Below, in pieces: positions 51,191 through 62,485 of a DNA stretch of 64,000 nt. Source of the DNA: Paraspadella gotoi (lineage: Eukaryota; Chaetognatha); contig CM119265.1 in the NCBI GenBank assembly GCA_051294375.1, forward strand, positions 14,128,124 through 14,192,123, in the 5' to 3' direction. The notes beneath the pieces are model-generated. The model was not told the DNA's origin and ran no database searches. It saw only the letters and a program-made list of their open reading frames with translations. How positions within the stretch are numbered: position 1 is the stretch's first letter; each line of letters begins with the position of its first letter. A program made the translations under genes and the position numbers.

Positions 51191-51291
51191 TTTAGAGATG
51201 AAACGAAAAATTCGTTGTAATAGCAATTTTAATTAATTACAATAATAAAATAAAATTGCTATTACAACGAATTTTTCGTTTCATCTCTAAA
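51191..51291. repeat. Perfect 41-bp inverted repeat (long hairpin)
   Basis: The arm at 51191-51231 is exactly the reverse complement of 51251-51291, with a 19-base AT-rich loop. Imperfect pairing continues outward for about 10 bp (TTTAAAACA against TTTAAAATAG). Transcribed from either strand, it would form a long perfect hairpin. It could be a young foldback element or a hairpin small-RNA precursor. It lies about 550 bp past the end of the type II membrane protein gene. Confidence 0.9.
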
Positions 51292-52873
51292 CTATTTTAA
51301 ATAGCAAAAAAGAAAGTCAAAATACAAAGTTTAAAACATATATCCTGAGCTTGCGCATTGCATTATTTGAAAAGGAGCGTTTGTCTCAGTCAAAATATTA
51401 TATTTATGTTCTTAGTTCAATATTTGCCAAGGCCATAAGCCCAAGCTTAATAAAAATAATAACCAAATTGAAAATTCCTGTAGTCTTGACTAAACGACTT
51501 TTACTCCGTGAAGTTGAATGTTAACATTGTCTGTATCATTATTGTTCTAGAGAAATATCTAATGTGCAATCGTCCATAACGCTTATTGTATAGGCGGTAC
51601 GAATTACGCCTAGCTCCAGTCCTAATTATTATAGTTAGTTTATGTTTTTATGTTTTTAACCGAACAATTTGGTGAGAGTGTAGTGAGACTGTTCACTGTT
51701 TACTGTTCAGTCTGTTCAGAGACTGTTCAGACCGTAATTTTTTTTTTTGACAACGATGCGTCAAAATCTGATTATGCTGAATACCATTGGATCTATCTGT
51801 CTCTCAGATTCGGCCATTTGTCTGTCCGTCTGAACGTGTCGATTTTGACCTCCTGTGAAAACCTTGATTTCTTTGTTCCTCTTCCCTTTCGTTCTGCTCC
51901 TCCTCTTCCTCTTTTTCCTTCTATTTTTCCGTCCGTCTCTTCCTAAATTCTAATTCTTTTGTGACTTTACAGTAAAGTAACATTGATGCTGAATTTCTAT
52001 GTCTTTGTCATAAATCTTTCTGTCACCATATTATTAACATTTTCCTTCCTCATTTAGGGTAAAAGATATGTATGTAATATTGAGAAATTAACATTTTTAT
52101 AGATTTTCTTCAACAATGTTAAGTCAACATAGTTTACTTAAAAACAAAAATTGTAATAGCTGAACCGTACTCTACATCCGCTCGCCGAATCATCGCCTCG
52201 GGCGCCCCTTATTGAGAACAAAGCAAACTGTTTTTTTTTTTTTTTTTGCTGATTAAACAAAAGATCAACTGACGCGACGAACAAAGACGACGACGAAAAC
52301 GACGACGACGACGACGAAAACTAAAAAGGTCTTTTTTTTACGAATTTGATGAATCGTTGGAACGACTGCGGACGGAAGGAGTCCACGTCGGGAGCCGAGA
52401 CCTAGAGTCTCCACCCAACTTTTTCTTTTGGATCTCCCACTCCATCTCTATCTTTTTTTTTTGATCTCCCACTACCTCTTTATCTTCATCACCCACTCTT
52501 ACTCTATCTTTATCGTTTTTTTTTAAATCTTTCATTCCCTCTTTATCTCGATTTCGCACTCCATCTCTATCGTTTTTTCTTAATCTCTCTTTCCCCTTTT
52601 TATCTCTCTTTCTCAAACTCCCACTCCATCTCTGTCCTCGCTCTTCATCTTTCCCAATCCCTCTCCTCTTTTTCTCCTTCTCGTCCTCGCCTCCTCATCC
52701 ACGTCCCCGTCTTTCTCTCAGGTCCGACGTGCCGATGCCTATCGCCAACCGAATCAAAACAAAAGACTCGCGTCGCCGGCAAAAAAAATAACCTTAAAAA
52801 TCTATAAGCCCAAAAATTGTTTTTACTCAAATTAGGCGGCCTCCATTTAAGTGGAGAGAGAGAAACTGAAAAG

Positions 52874-52926
52874 AGAAAGAGAGAGAGAGAGAGAGAGTGG
52901 GAGATGTGGAGAATGAGGAGAGAGTC

Positions 52927-52959
<33 letters not shown>
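52874..52959. repeat. Two short (GA)n tracts
   Basis: GA runs at about 52874-52898 and 52931-52959, separated by GTGGGAGATGTGGAGAATG-type sequence. Confidence 0.92.
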
Positions 52960-52964
<5 letters not shown>

Positions 52965-53513
52965 TAATTACATTGCTGTTTAATATATTAGTTTTATATT
53001 TGTCGTACCAATTTTATAGCAGCAATTTGTTTTTCGGTTTATTTTTTTCTGTCCGCGAAAAAAAAAATTGGAGTCAAGATTTAATTTGTTTGTTTTGTTC
53101 GAGAGAGAAGTGGCCTCAAGAGGGCGGTGGAGTGGCCTGAAGGGTTTTGGGGTGTTGGGACGAACGAGAGAAGCTATTGAAGTTAGATAAATAGAAACAA
53201 AAAATTAGAAAAGATAATGTTTTAGGAGAGTATGAAATATAATAAAATAGTTTTTAAAGAAATAAATGAAATCTGTTCCAACTCTCGCCGGCTGTCGCTT
53301 CTCCTCCGCCAATGGGCGTCGGCCTCTAGAGGATTTTCTCCGCCGGAGGGCGCGCCCACTCGAATCCGAATCGAGCGAAAACAAAACAACAATCGTCGGC
53401 GAAGATTGAAGAATTTTTTATCCGTGTCAATACTGAGAATAAGCAAGCTTGTAAGCATCAAGATTGTTGAATGTTTTGGTATCTCACAAGTATATTGTAA
53501 AGTGGAGATCCTG

Positions 53514-53599
<86 letters not shown>
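53514..53599. repeat. (TTA)n microsatellite
   Basis: Uninterrupted TTA tract of about 28 units, the same length and orientation as the one at 8074-8159. Confidence 0.98.
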
Positions 53600-54175
53600 C
53601 AAGAAAGAAAAGAAAATAAACTAAAATTACGTAATAAAAAACTATAAATCGAGTTTTTGAGATTTTTTTTTTCAAGGAGCTGCAGTGAACCTATGTACCT
53701 ACAATTGAAAAAAAAATATTGAGGAAGAAGCAAACAAAAAATGACATCGTGTGGCCGGGAAGAGCAAAACCGAATGATGCGTGAGAGAAAACAGAAGAAC
53801 GAACACGAGGAAACGAAAAAGAACAAATTTTAAAAACAGAAGAACAAACAGTTGGGAAAAAGCGAGGACAAATATAGACGGAGGCTTGGTGCGTCGATTA
53901 TGTTACTTCGTTCGCGTTATTTCGATGTTTCGCTTTTTCAGTTTTGAAACGGTTAGTTTTAACCATATTGGCTTGGTTGATTTCATTTGTACGATATTTC
54001 AATCAACTCGTTTTATCTTTCAATCTTTTCTCCCTATCGTCATTATCATCGTCATCGTCATCTTCGTCTTCTTCATCATCATCCTCTTCGTCGGCGTTTT
54101 TGTTACGAGGGTCAATTGGGCGAATTTTCTTCAACGAGGTCTTCAGATTCAGGTCAAGCCTATCGAATTTCGGCA

Positions 54176-54177
<2 letters not shown>

Positions 54178-54227
<50 letters not shown>
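54178..54227. repeat. (GA)n microsatellite
   Basis: GA tract of about 24 units. Confidence 0.96.
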
Positions 54228-54228
<1 letters not shown>

Positions 54229-54854
54229 GAGTGAGATCCTTTGTTAAAAAAGGCCAAAGTTGAAGCGGAAATAATTTTGGGTTGAATTTCTGGTCACCTT
54301 GACTTTTATCTCACTTCCTAACATTTTCCTCTTTGAATCCCAACCTTTTCCTTACCTATCCTTCCCTTTTTACTAACCCTTTACTCACCTCCTTTGTCCT
54401 TCCGCTCTTTTCCATTCTATCCTTGTGAATAAAGTTAGTCGGTGAAGTTGATGACGACGACGACGACGACGACGACGCCGAACCTATCGATCGCTCGACG
54501 TCACCGAAAAAATAAATCATTCAAGTTCGACCGACGCCGAACGTCGGGATCAAAACAAACAAAAAGGCGTCGCGGTTTAAGATAAACGAAAAAAATCGGT
54601 TCTCAGTGAAAAAGTCAAAATTCACTAATTCATGACACGTCATTCGTGGCCGTTTTGGGCTCATGACTATTTTTTTAATTTGTTTTTTTTTCGAAAAACG
54701 ATCAACCTGTGTTAATTTTTAAAATTTCTTTGATTTTATGCATTCTAAACTTTGAATTTTTTCTTCTTGAATTGTTTTTTTATTTCTCCCCTCTCTCCTT
54801 TCACTTCTAAATTTTCTCTTATTCCAGTCAGGCAGTCACACTTTTTATTATCCT

Positions 54855-54953
54855 CTCTCTCCTTCTCTCTTTTTTACAATTCCTTCTCTCCTTCTCTCTT
54901 TTTTACAATTCCTTCTCTCCTTCTCTCTTTTTTACAATTCCTTCTCTCCTTCC
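54855..54953. repeat. 29-bp minisatellite
   Basis: Just over three exact tandem copies of a 29-bp unit containing CTCTCCTTCTCTC and TTTTTTACAATTCC. Identity between copies is essentially complete, so the array is young. Confidence 0.95.
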
Positions 54954-55416
54954 AGCGAGAGCGTCAATAGACTAAAAAAATTTCTTTTCATGGATCCTAA
55001 TGGTGACCGATTGAGAATGGTGACTTTGGTCTTTGAGGGACACCATTAATCACATTGAAAGTGGAGACGGAAAGCTTTTCCGAGTTTACATTACTTTTTA
55101 TCACCGAAAGGAATTCCTTTTTTTTTTTGTTGTTGCCCTTTTCCTTTGATTCCTTTTTCAGATGCCACAGGGAAAATTATTTGTTTTCATGTCTGGGTTA
55201 AACGGGATTTTAAGAAAGGCAGGTTTATTATATTTATATTAACGCTTTGTTAACGTTTTGTAAAGTATAAAAATATAATAAATAAAATTGTTTTCGATGA
55301 TCGGCATCGCGAGTCGATGATTCAAAGTCGGATTTCCTAGTCTAATCGAAGACGTGCTTCAAAAAAACAAAAACAAAACCAATGTACATATTGAAGTTAA
55401 TAAACTAGACTGAGTT

Positions 55417-55543
55417 AGAGTCTTGATTGAAAGCTTAAAGGGTTCTGCTATCTTGTAAGAGAGATGAAGGCCTTAGCCCACCACGCCTAACCAGAGTCTG
55501 GAGCAGGATAGCTTATTTTTTGTAATAGTTGTACCAATTTCAT
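55417..55543 (+). repeat. Interspersed repeat family 3, copy 3 (inverted)
   Basis: Opposite orientation to the copies at 42507 and 47550. It shares GAGTCTTGATTGAAAGCTT at the left, ATCTTGTAAGAG in the middle and GTTGTACCAATTTCATA at the right, with deletions and many substitutions. It is the oldest of the three. Confidence 0.7.
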
Positions 55544-56100
55544 AAATATCTAAATTCCATTTCCGTCGCGTTTAAAGGGAGTGCCTCGATATGAATACGA
55601 TGTTTTTTATTCCTATTTTTGGTGTTCGCTGAGGCTCGAAAGAAACAAAAAAAAAACTTTTCACGAGATTTGACTTCTTTCCAGACTGTGAGGATTCCTG
55701 ACTTTGTGGATTCCAGACTGTGAAGATTCCAGCCGAGAAAAAAAAATACGTGAATGAATTTGGCGGAAAAAAAAAGGTGAAAGAGGAAAATGCCTTTCAC
55801 CGAAACGTGAAGGGGGAAAGAGAGAGGAAGTGAGGGAGGATGGAAGCGAGAGGGGAAAGAGAGGGAGGGAGGGAGGAGACGTAAAGGGAAAAGACAAGAA
55901 AGGAAAGTTTAACCCACAGAAAATCAAGTAGCGTTGTCAAAAAAATCAATTGTTATATTTCATAGAACCTCTAGTTGTTTAATAAAACTAAAACACAATG
56001 AAAAAGTAAAGAAAAGGTTAACCTTAAACTATGATGGAGAGAAGAAACCGAGGGAGAAGAAAAAAAGGTAGGATACGGTTCGTTTTCAGAGTTTTCCAAC

Positions 56101-56285
56101 TCTCTCTCTCTCTCTCTCTCTCCATCGTTCTCTCGTTCTTTTTCTAACCCTTCCTCAGAATCTCGGCTCCAGGGAATTATTTTCTTTCCTCTCAAATTCA
56201 TTGATTGAGAAGGAAACGAGAGATGGCGGATTTAGTCCAGAGAAATCCAAATTGATCACAGCTCTCTCTCTCTCTCTCTCTCTTC
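56101..56285. repeat. Two short (CT)n tracts
   Basis: CT runs at about 56099-56122 and 56262-56285, with unique sequence between them. Confidence 0.9.
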
Positions 56286-57840
56286 TCTACAAAATCGATA
56301 AATGCAAAGGCTATCGATTTACCCTCATAACCTATTGAGTATTGAATCGAGGTTTTTCTTCACAATTGAGACATCGCGTTGGGGAGAAAAACCGAATCCT
56401 GCGATTAATCAAGGTCATCGAGTTTACAATAACAAAAACAAGAGAATCCCAAACGACGACGACAACGATAACAACGACGACGACCGCAACGACGATCTCT
56501 CGCCAAAGAATTCGATCGTTTTTGTCTGAGTTTGGATTCTTTTGAAGACGACGCCGATTACGACGATAACAAAAGGCGACGACAACGAGAACGAAGTAAA
56601 TTATAACTGTGAGCCCAATGACGACTGATGGCGACCACTGACTCAGGAAGGTGTGTGGGGGGGATCTCAAGAGTCGTGTTGACTAAAAGATTAGGATGGA
56701 TTTCCTCTTTATTCTAATGTTTTCCTCTTCTGTTTTTATTTGTTCAATTTAACCTCTTTTAAAAGTCGAGGCCACTGCCTAGAGCTAGAATGTTTGTCTA
56801 TTTGTTTAATGTCTTTTCCAATTTATTTATTATCCATTCTTTAGCTTAATTCTTAATTTAAGGTGCTTAAAATTTAAGTAAGTGACAAAGGTTTTGAAAT
56901 AAAGAAAGGAAAATGTGTAATATGCCCTACAATGAAATTTCTTTAGTTTTTCAATTGATTTAATAAAAACTTTTCATACTTAAGTATATATTGTTGAAAT
57001 CGTTTTCCGTATTTTATTTATTTCAATTGGGCGAACAGAATCGCTCGCTTCATATATACGCTCTGGATTGAAGTCCGCCGCGCCGCTCGACCATCGAATA
57101 AAGAGTGATTTTCGCCGCTGGCTTTTTTCGCAGTTCTTTGGCAGTCAACGTCCTTAGGATCGCACGCCTTCTTCATCTCCTTACCCTCGACTTTCGCCAC
57201 CACCCAACCCTCCCCCACGCCTCTAGCTTTTTGATCTCGCCCTTCGAAATTAAGAAGAAAACGAAGGAACAAATGAACCAAAACACAAAACGAAGCGAAA
57301 AGAAGTAAAACAATGAATTGGAAAAAAATAAGAAAGGAAATTGGAAGAATTCGGGATCTCAACTTTGAATGATATAACTTAAACTCTTAATTAAATGCAA
57401 GAATGAGCGTGCCGTTCACTTAATTTGGTTTGAATATTTAAAAATGATGTTTGGGGGGGAATCAAGACCACCGGTAAAGCACAAAGCAAATAAACAAGGA
57501 TAATGAGATGAATACCAAGGACGTGGATGATTTCGAATCAAAGATCGAAATTGTTGTTGTTTTTTTTTTTCGCTCTTCAGCCTCGATCTCGGTCAAATTC
57601 GGGCGATCGTCTGCAGATTTTGAGATCATCATAAAAATCCTTCGATTGCGTAAACAAAAGATCAAACAAAACAAATTTGCCATCGTACTTTCACGATCTG
57701 GGTAACTCGGCGAGTTTTTATGAAAATTTCGACTACTATATTTAATTAAATAAATCATTAAATGTCGCGAATTCAATTTTCTGAGATAGAAAAAAAAAAC
57801 AAATATAAAAAATAGTAAAATATTTTTTTCAGTTTTTATC

Positions 57841-57945
57841 AAAATATGAAAAAATATGAAAAAATATGAAAAAATATGAAAAAATATGAAAAAATATGAA
57901 AAAATAGGAAAAATAGGAAAAATAGGAAAAATATGAAAAATAGTA
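57841..57945. repeat. 10-bp minisatellite (AAAATATGAA)
   Basis: About six exact AAAATATGAA decamers, then shorter AAAATAGG-type derivatives of 9 bp. Confidence 0.95.
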
Positions 57946-58221
57946 AAATAGTTTTTTTTTAGTTTTTAGCAAAATTCCTTTAGAATCGTGAGAGAATCGG
58001 GGGCGGGGCGGACGGCCTAAAACTCCAGGCTCGTTCGGCCAGAATCGGATTCGGGGAATGCTCTCTCTCTCTCTCTTTTTGACGATAACATTCCCGCCGC
58101 ACGGATCGGGGGTCGGCAGCCGGTACTTCTCTCCGATCTCACACGGATGGACTCTGGCCGAGCGACCAGTAGCCGGATTTCATCAGCGGATTAGAACTCG
58201 TCAGTCGTTTTCCACCTGCTT

Positions 58222-58225
<4 letters not shown>

Positions 58226-58266
<41 letters not shown>
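58226..58266. repeat. (CT)n microsatellite
   Basis: CT tract of about 20 units; a shorter CT run lies at 58060-58076. Confidence 0.95.
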
Positions 58267-58273
<7 letters not shown>

Positions 58274-58498
58274 TTCTTCATTGTTTCTTTAATTTCTTTG
58301 ATGTTTTCCGCCTCCGCTTGGCGCCTTCGTTGGAAGAGCGGCATCCTCGTTCGAGACCGCCACCCTCGGCCAGTATCGGCCCCACTCCCCGATTCTTTCC
58401 AGTTAAATATCGCCACTCGTCGTCCTTCTCCAACGAGATATTTTTCCCTCCCCTCTCAATTTGATATCTGACTTCTCTCTTTCCAACGACCATTTTTA

Positions 58499-58528
58499 GT
58501 CGGATCTGCTTATAAGCAGATCCCGACT
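58499..58528. repeat. Palindrome sharing GTCGGATCTGC with the 45-bp motif
   Basis: GTCGGATCTGCTTATAAGC, followed by AGATCCCGAC, forms a near-perfect palindrome. Its left arm, GTCGGATCTGC, is the inverse of GCAGATCCGAC in the motifs at 33601 and 59165. This hints at transposon ends flanking 58499-59184, but no target duplication was seen. Confidence 0.5.
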
Positions 58529-59164
58529 CTATAATTCACTTTGTCGGTCCATAGGTCCGCCCCCTCAATATTGTCGGGCAACCACATATATCATGTCAGA
58601 ATATCGAATTACGATAAATTATGCCAAAAAAAAAACGATGTCCGTCTGTCCATCCATCCGTCCGTCCATCCGTCCATCCCACCTTAGCAAAAAACTCCAA
58701 TTACTCAAGATTGGATGGATGGATTAGAATGAAATTTTGTGTGTGGGTAAGGAAGTGTGTGATTGAGCTGGATATGAAGTTTCGATGGAATCGTGCAATG
58801 GAAAATAGTTTAAATGGAAAAAACAAAAAAATATATTTCACTATTTGAAATTGTGTATGTGGGTAGGAAAGTGTGTGATTAAGCTGGAAATCAAGTTTCA
58901 ATGTTTCTGAGTGGAAATTAGTTTAAATGGAAAAAAAAACCTGTTTCATTAATTGATTATGCTTCTTTTTATTTTTATATTAAATGTAAATACAAGATGT
59001 ATTAATTAATTAAATAATTAATCAGTTAATTAATCAATTAGTTAATTAATTAATAAATAATTAATTAATCAGTTAATTAATCAATCAAAACAAACATTTT
59101 GGACAAAATTAATTAATTAATTGCCTAATTAACTTGAATTAATTAATTATTAATTAATTACCGA

Positions 59165-59205
59165 TAATGATCATGGGCAGATCCGACATTGTTTGCTCAA
59201 ACTTG
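59165..59205. repeat. 45-bp dispersed motif, copy 2
   Basis: Shares GGCAGATCCGACATTGTTTG and flanks with 33601-33645. On the minus strand it reads ACAAGTTTGAGCAAACAATG, lying right after the stop of the short frame at 59394-59209. Confidence 0.7.
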
Positions 59206-59208
59206 TTA

Positions 59209-59394
59209 TCAATCGATCTTCTCGATAAAATCTTTATCACGGAGTCGCTCCAAATGTAACAATTCTTCCTCTTTGGTTTTGCCTCGGTGAAGTTTAAAAA
59301 GTTCCTCACATTTTCGATTTAACCTTTCCCCTTTATTTTCGATTTCGATCACTGCGTTTTGGTTTTCAATCGAAGTGATTATTCTCTCCCGGTT
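59209..59394 (-). pseudogene. Charged helical open frame, origin uncertain
   Basis: A 62-codon minus-strand frame with protein-like composition. It is rich in Glu/Lys/Arg with regular hydrophobics (KCEELFKLHRGKTKEEELL), predicted helical, and ends in TGA. It has no ATG (GTG at its start) and no clear acceptor. It is adjacent to the dispersed 45-bp motif, so it is probably the end of a transposon-derived coding region or an orphan last exon. Confidence 0.3.
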
Positions 59395-62164
59395 CACTCA
59401 ATACAGCTATATATAATATAGCTAGCTGTATAGAGTATAGGTCTAAAAAAATGGGGAATTCTCAAAGATTCACTTTTAAAAAATTCGCTCAGAGAAAAGG
59501 TTGACAAATTTTAGTCTTCGCATCGTAACGACGTGAAAGACCACGCCCCAGCTCTGTGAACCATTTCACCCTCTTATCTTAATTATAGTTTAACGTAATG
59601 TTCACTGATAGACTAACAGATAGAGGGACAGACTGTCCGAAAAGAAAGATACAGTAAGATACGTGACTTAAGAATCGGATGACCTGGAAGCCAAATGATA
59701 ATTAGAACAATAATGATTGATTGATAACTATTTATTTTTATTATGATCGATTGATTGATTAATTGATAATAGTGAAGTATACAGGCAAAATAAGAATATT
59801 TTCTAAAAGTTTGAAAAACTGAATAATTCATCACCCTAAGGATAAAAAAACCCTGGAAGAAGAGACGTAAAACAATAAAAGAGAAAAAAATTAAAATTAA
59901 ATTTTCACGAAGAAGAGGGGACGAAGAATAACAAAATTTAAAAAAAGAATAAAAGAATAACAAGACTAATAAAATTTTTGCCCAAGAAAAATAAAATGGA
60001 CTAGGCGCCGGAATTAAAGAATTTTCTCCATGACGAGGGTTCAGTTTATCGTTGGATTGATTGACTGATTGTTTAGGTTTTATCTTTTCTTTTATCTTTT
60101 CTTTATCTTTTCTGTCCTGAGCTTAAGATCGGATTGACGAATTGTCTTGGAAAATGAAACTTAGTAGGGTAGTCTGGTGATTTTTTATTTTTATTAAGAA
60201 AATTTTTTTTCACCTGCTGTCATGTAGCAGACATCGTTAGCTTTCATATGATACCTCACGTGAAGCATTAAAATTATTTTATGATAGCATTATGACATAA
60301 AAAAATTGTGATAATTTTTTTCTGCCAGGCCTCGTAGACACAGCTAAATCTTAAAATTTAAAAATCTGATAATACAGTCTTTTAGCCCTATGTCAGTAGT
60401 TTTTAAATCAGGGGGAACAAAATTTGAACTCCTAAATTATCATATTTAAATCATATGTTTTTTTATTTTTTTGTTTTCAACAAAATTATAATCATTATCC
60501 TTAGTAATTATATAACCATTTGAGGTATAGAAAATTTTTGTTTATATCAGAAACATAATTCAATCTTTTTTCTCTTTCAGAATATATATTTATTTATTTT
60601 TTTTAATGTGGCCAAGTGTGTTTAATTTAATTTCAAAAATTATATGAAAAAGATGCCCCATAATTATGGCTTTAATATGATACCAGTCTCATCGTTCTAT
60701 CATTTTTGGTTCAAAAGATATCAAAGAAAATCACTTTTTTTATTACCAATTAAGTCTCTCGGCCGAAGTTAAAAATTTAAGTGGAACCAAACTAAACAAC
60801 TTGCTTTCTATGCGCGTCTACGTAGGTCAATTTTAAAAACAGATTTGGAATCCTCAAACGCATATTTACGAGTAACCTGACGACATCAAGCGACGGAAGT
60901 TTGGTTCTCTTACTATATCAAAAATAAAAATTAATTCAAATATTTTTAGTGAATATCTATCGATTTCAATGAAAAAAAGGCACTAGATATATTACATGTG
61001 ATTGAACAATGTTATCGCAATAATAATTTTATCAATTTTATATATTTTGTAAGTATTTTAAGTATTTTTATTCAGTGAGTAAAATAACAACTTTTTTATT
61101 CGCTAATTTTTATCTCGGACGCTTAACGCCAGACTTCCCTAAACTTAGTTCTTTTAAGAATACATGATGAGCGGGGTTATGTCCAACAAATATTTCGCAA
61201 CAGGAAAAAATCTTCATGAATAATAATAGGAATTGAGCTAGAATTAAGCAGAAATAAAAATAAGATTTTGAGAGAAGATTTTAAAAAAGAGAATGAGAGA
61301 GAGAGAGAGAGATAAGCCGGATATTGCTGATGAATAACGAAATCTCTCACAGCAAGGCCACAAAAGCAGGTGTGGTTCACATTAACTCACGCACTGAAAA
61401 ACCAAAACGATTTCGAGAGGAACAACAAATAAGCAACAGAAGAAAGTTCCGCCGATCGGGAAAAAAACTCGGCCGGAATTAATTGGGCGTCTTCCTAAAT
61501 GTCAAAACAGACTCGCGTCGCGACTCGAATCGCGACGCATGTTTATTGAGTCGGCTATTACTTTCATTCATTCATTCACTCTCTCTCTCTCTCTCTCATA
61601 TCTCTCTCTCTTCGTTGCTCTCTCATTTCTCTCCTCTCCTCTCTCTCATCTCTCTCTTCTCTCTCTTTCCACTTATAGACGCCGCGCATTTTTGCCCCGA
61701 AAAATCTAAATATCAAATGAAATAAGAAAGAATCTTCTCCGAAATTCCTTCTCGCTCGAATATTTCGTCGGTCGACGAGAAAAAAATTCTCTCGTTTGTT
61801 TTACTCCCGATTTTCGGGCGTGAAGGTTAAGAGGGATCGAGAATTTTCGGAGGAGAAAGTATAAATTAAAAAAAAAAAAAGGATCGTGGAAAATATTACC
61901 AGGATTGTTCTCTTACTGCGGGAGAAGCTAAAGCCTAAAGTACATCATCCAAAAAACGGGAAAGCTTTTAGTCTTATCTTCAACTTACTTTCCTATCCCA
62001 CCTCTCGCCCTCGATTCCTCATTAGGATCGGCCATTTTCTCTGATTCTGTCATTTCCTTCCTTTCTCCTCATCTCAACCTCCCCTCGCTTTCCAAGTCCC
62101 TGAGACCCTATTATTAATCTTATTTGGAAGATTCATCATCTCGTTTTATTCGCGCTTCTTTCGT

Positions 62165-62216
62165 CGACAAAATTGTCATTTCTCATCAAACGACAAAATT
62201 GTCATTTCTCATCAAA
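62165..62216. repeat. 26-bp direct duplication
   Basis: Two exact copies of a 26-bp unit (62165-62190 and 62191-62216), then the first ten bases of a third. Each unit contains the perfect palindrome GACAAAATTGTC. Confidence 0.95.
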
Positions 62217-62485
62217 CGACAAAATAATGATGGATTCGATCGAAGCCGTCGAGGTCGTTGACGAGAAACTTGACGCATTGCCCGTCGCCGCCGATTCCGA
62301 TTCCTCCTTTGAAACCTCCTTTCCACTTTTTAGTCGACTTTTCAAATTTGTAATGCCATCTCAAACTATTTCTCCTCTTCCTCCATTCTCTCTTCTTCTT
62401 CTTCATTCTCCTCTTCTCCCTCCGTCTCTTGCTCCTCCTCTTCCTCCATCTCTTCCTCCGCCATCCTCTCTTCTTCTTCTTCCTC

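Larger units (their letters stand above)
50655..62485. other. Gene-poor, repeat-rich interval
   Basis: I found no complete gene. The interval includes the long hairpin at 51191-51291, a GAC run near 52284-52318, one TTA and several GA/CT tracts, a copy of repeat family 3, two minisatellites, CCGT/CCAT repeats at 58640-58680, ATTAATTA-rich DNA at 58990-59160, and AT-rich DNA at 59400-61500. A minus-strand frame at 57018-57362 ends next to AATAAA but lacks an ATG and has only a weak acceptor. Confidence 0.45.

Noticed and set aside
57018-57362. Minus-strand frame ending beside AATAAA
   Set aside because: No ATG start; the only acceptor (CGAAG at 57242) is weak and no upstream exon was found. 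Could be an orphan last exon.
58280-58493. Overlapping basic minus-strand frames
   Set aside because: Driven by a nearby CT/GA tract and GC-rich DNA; no motif.
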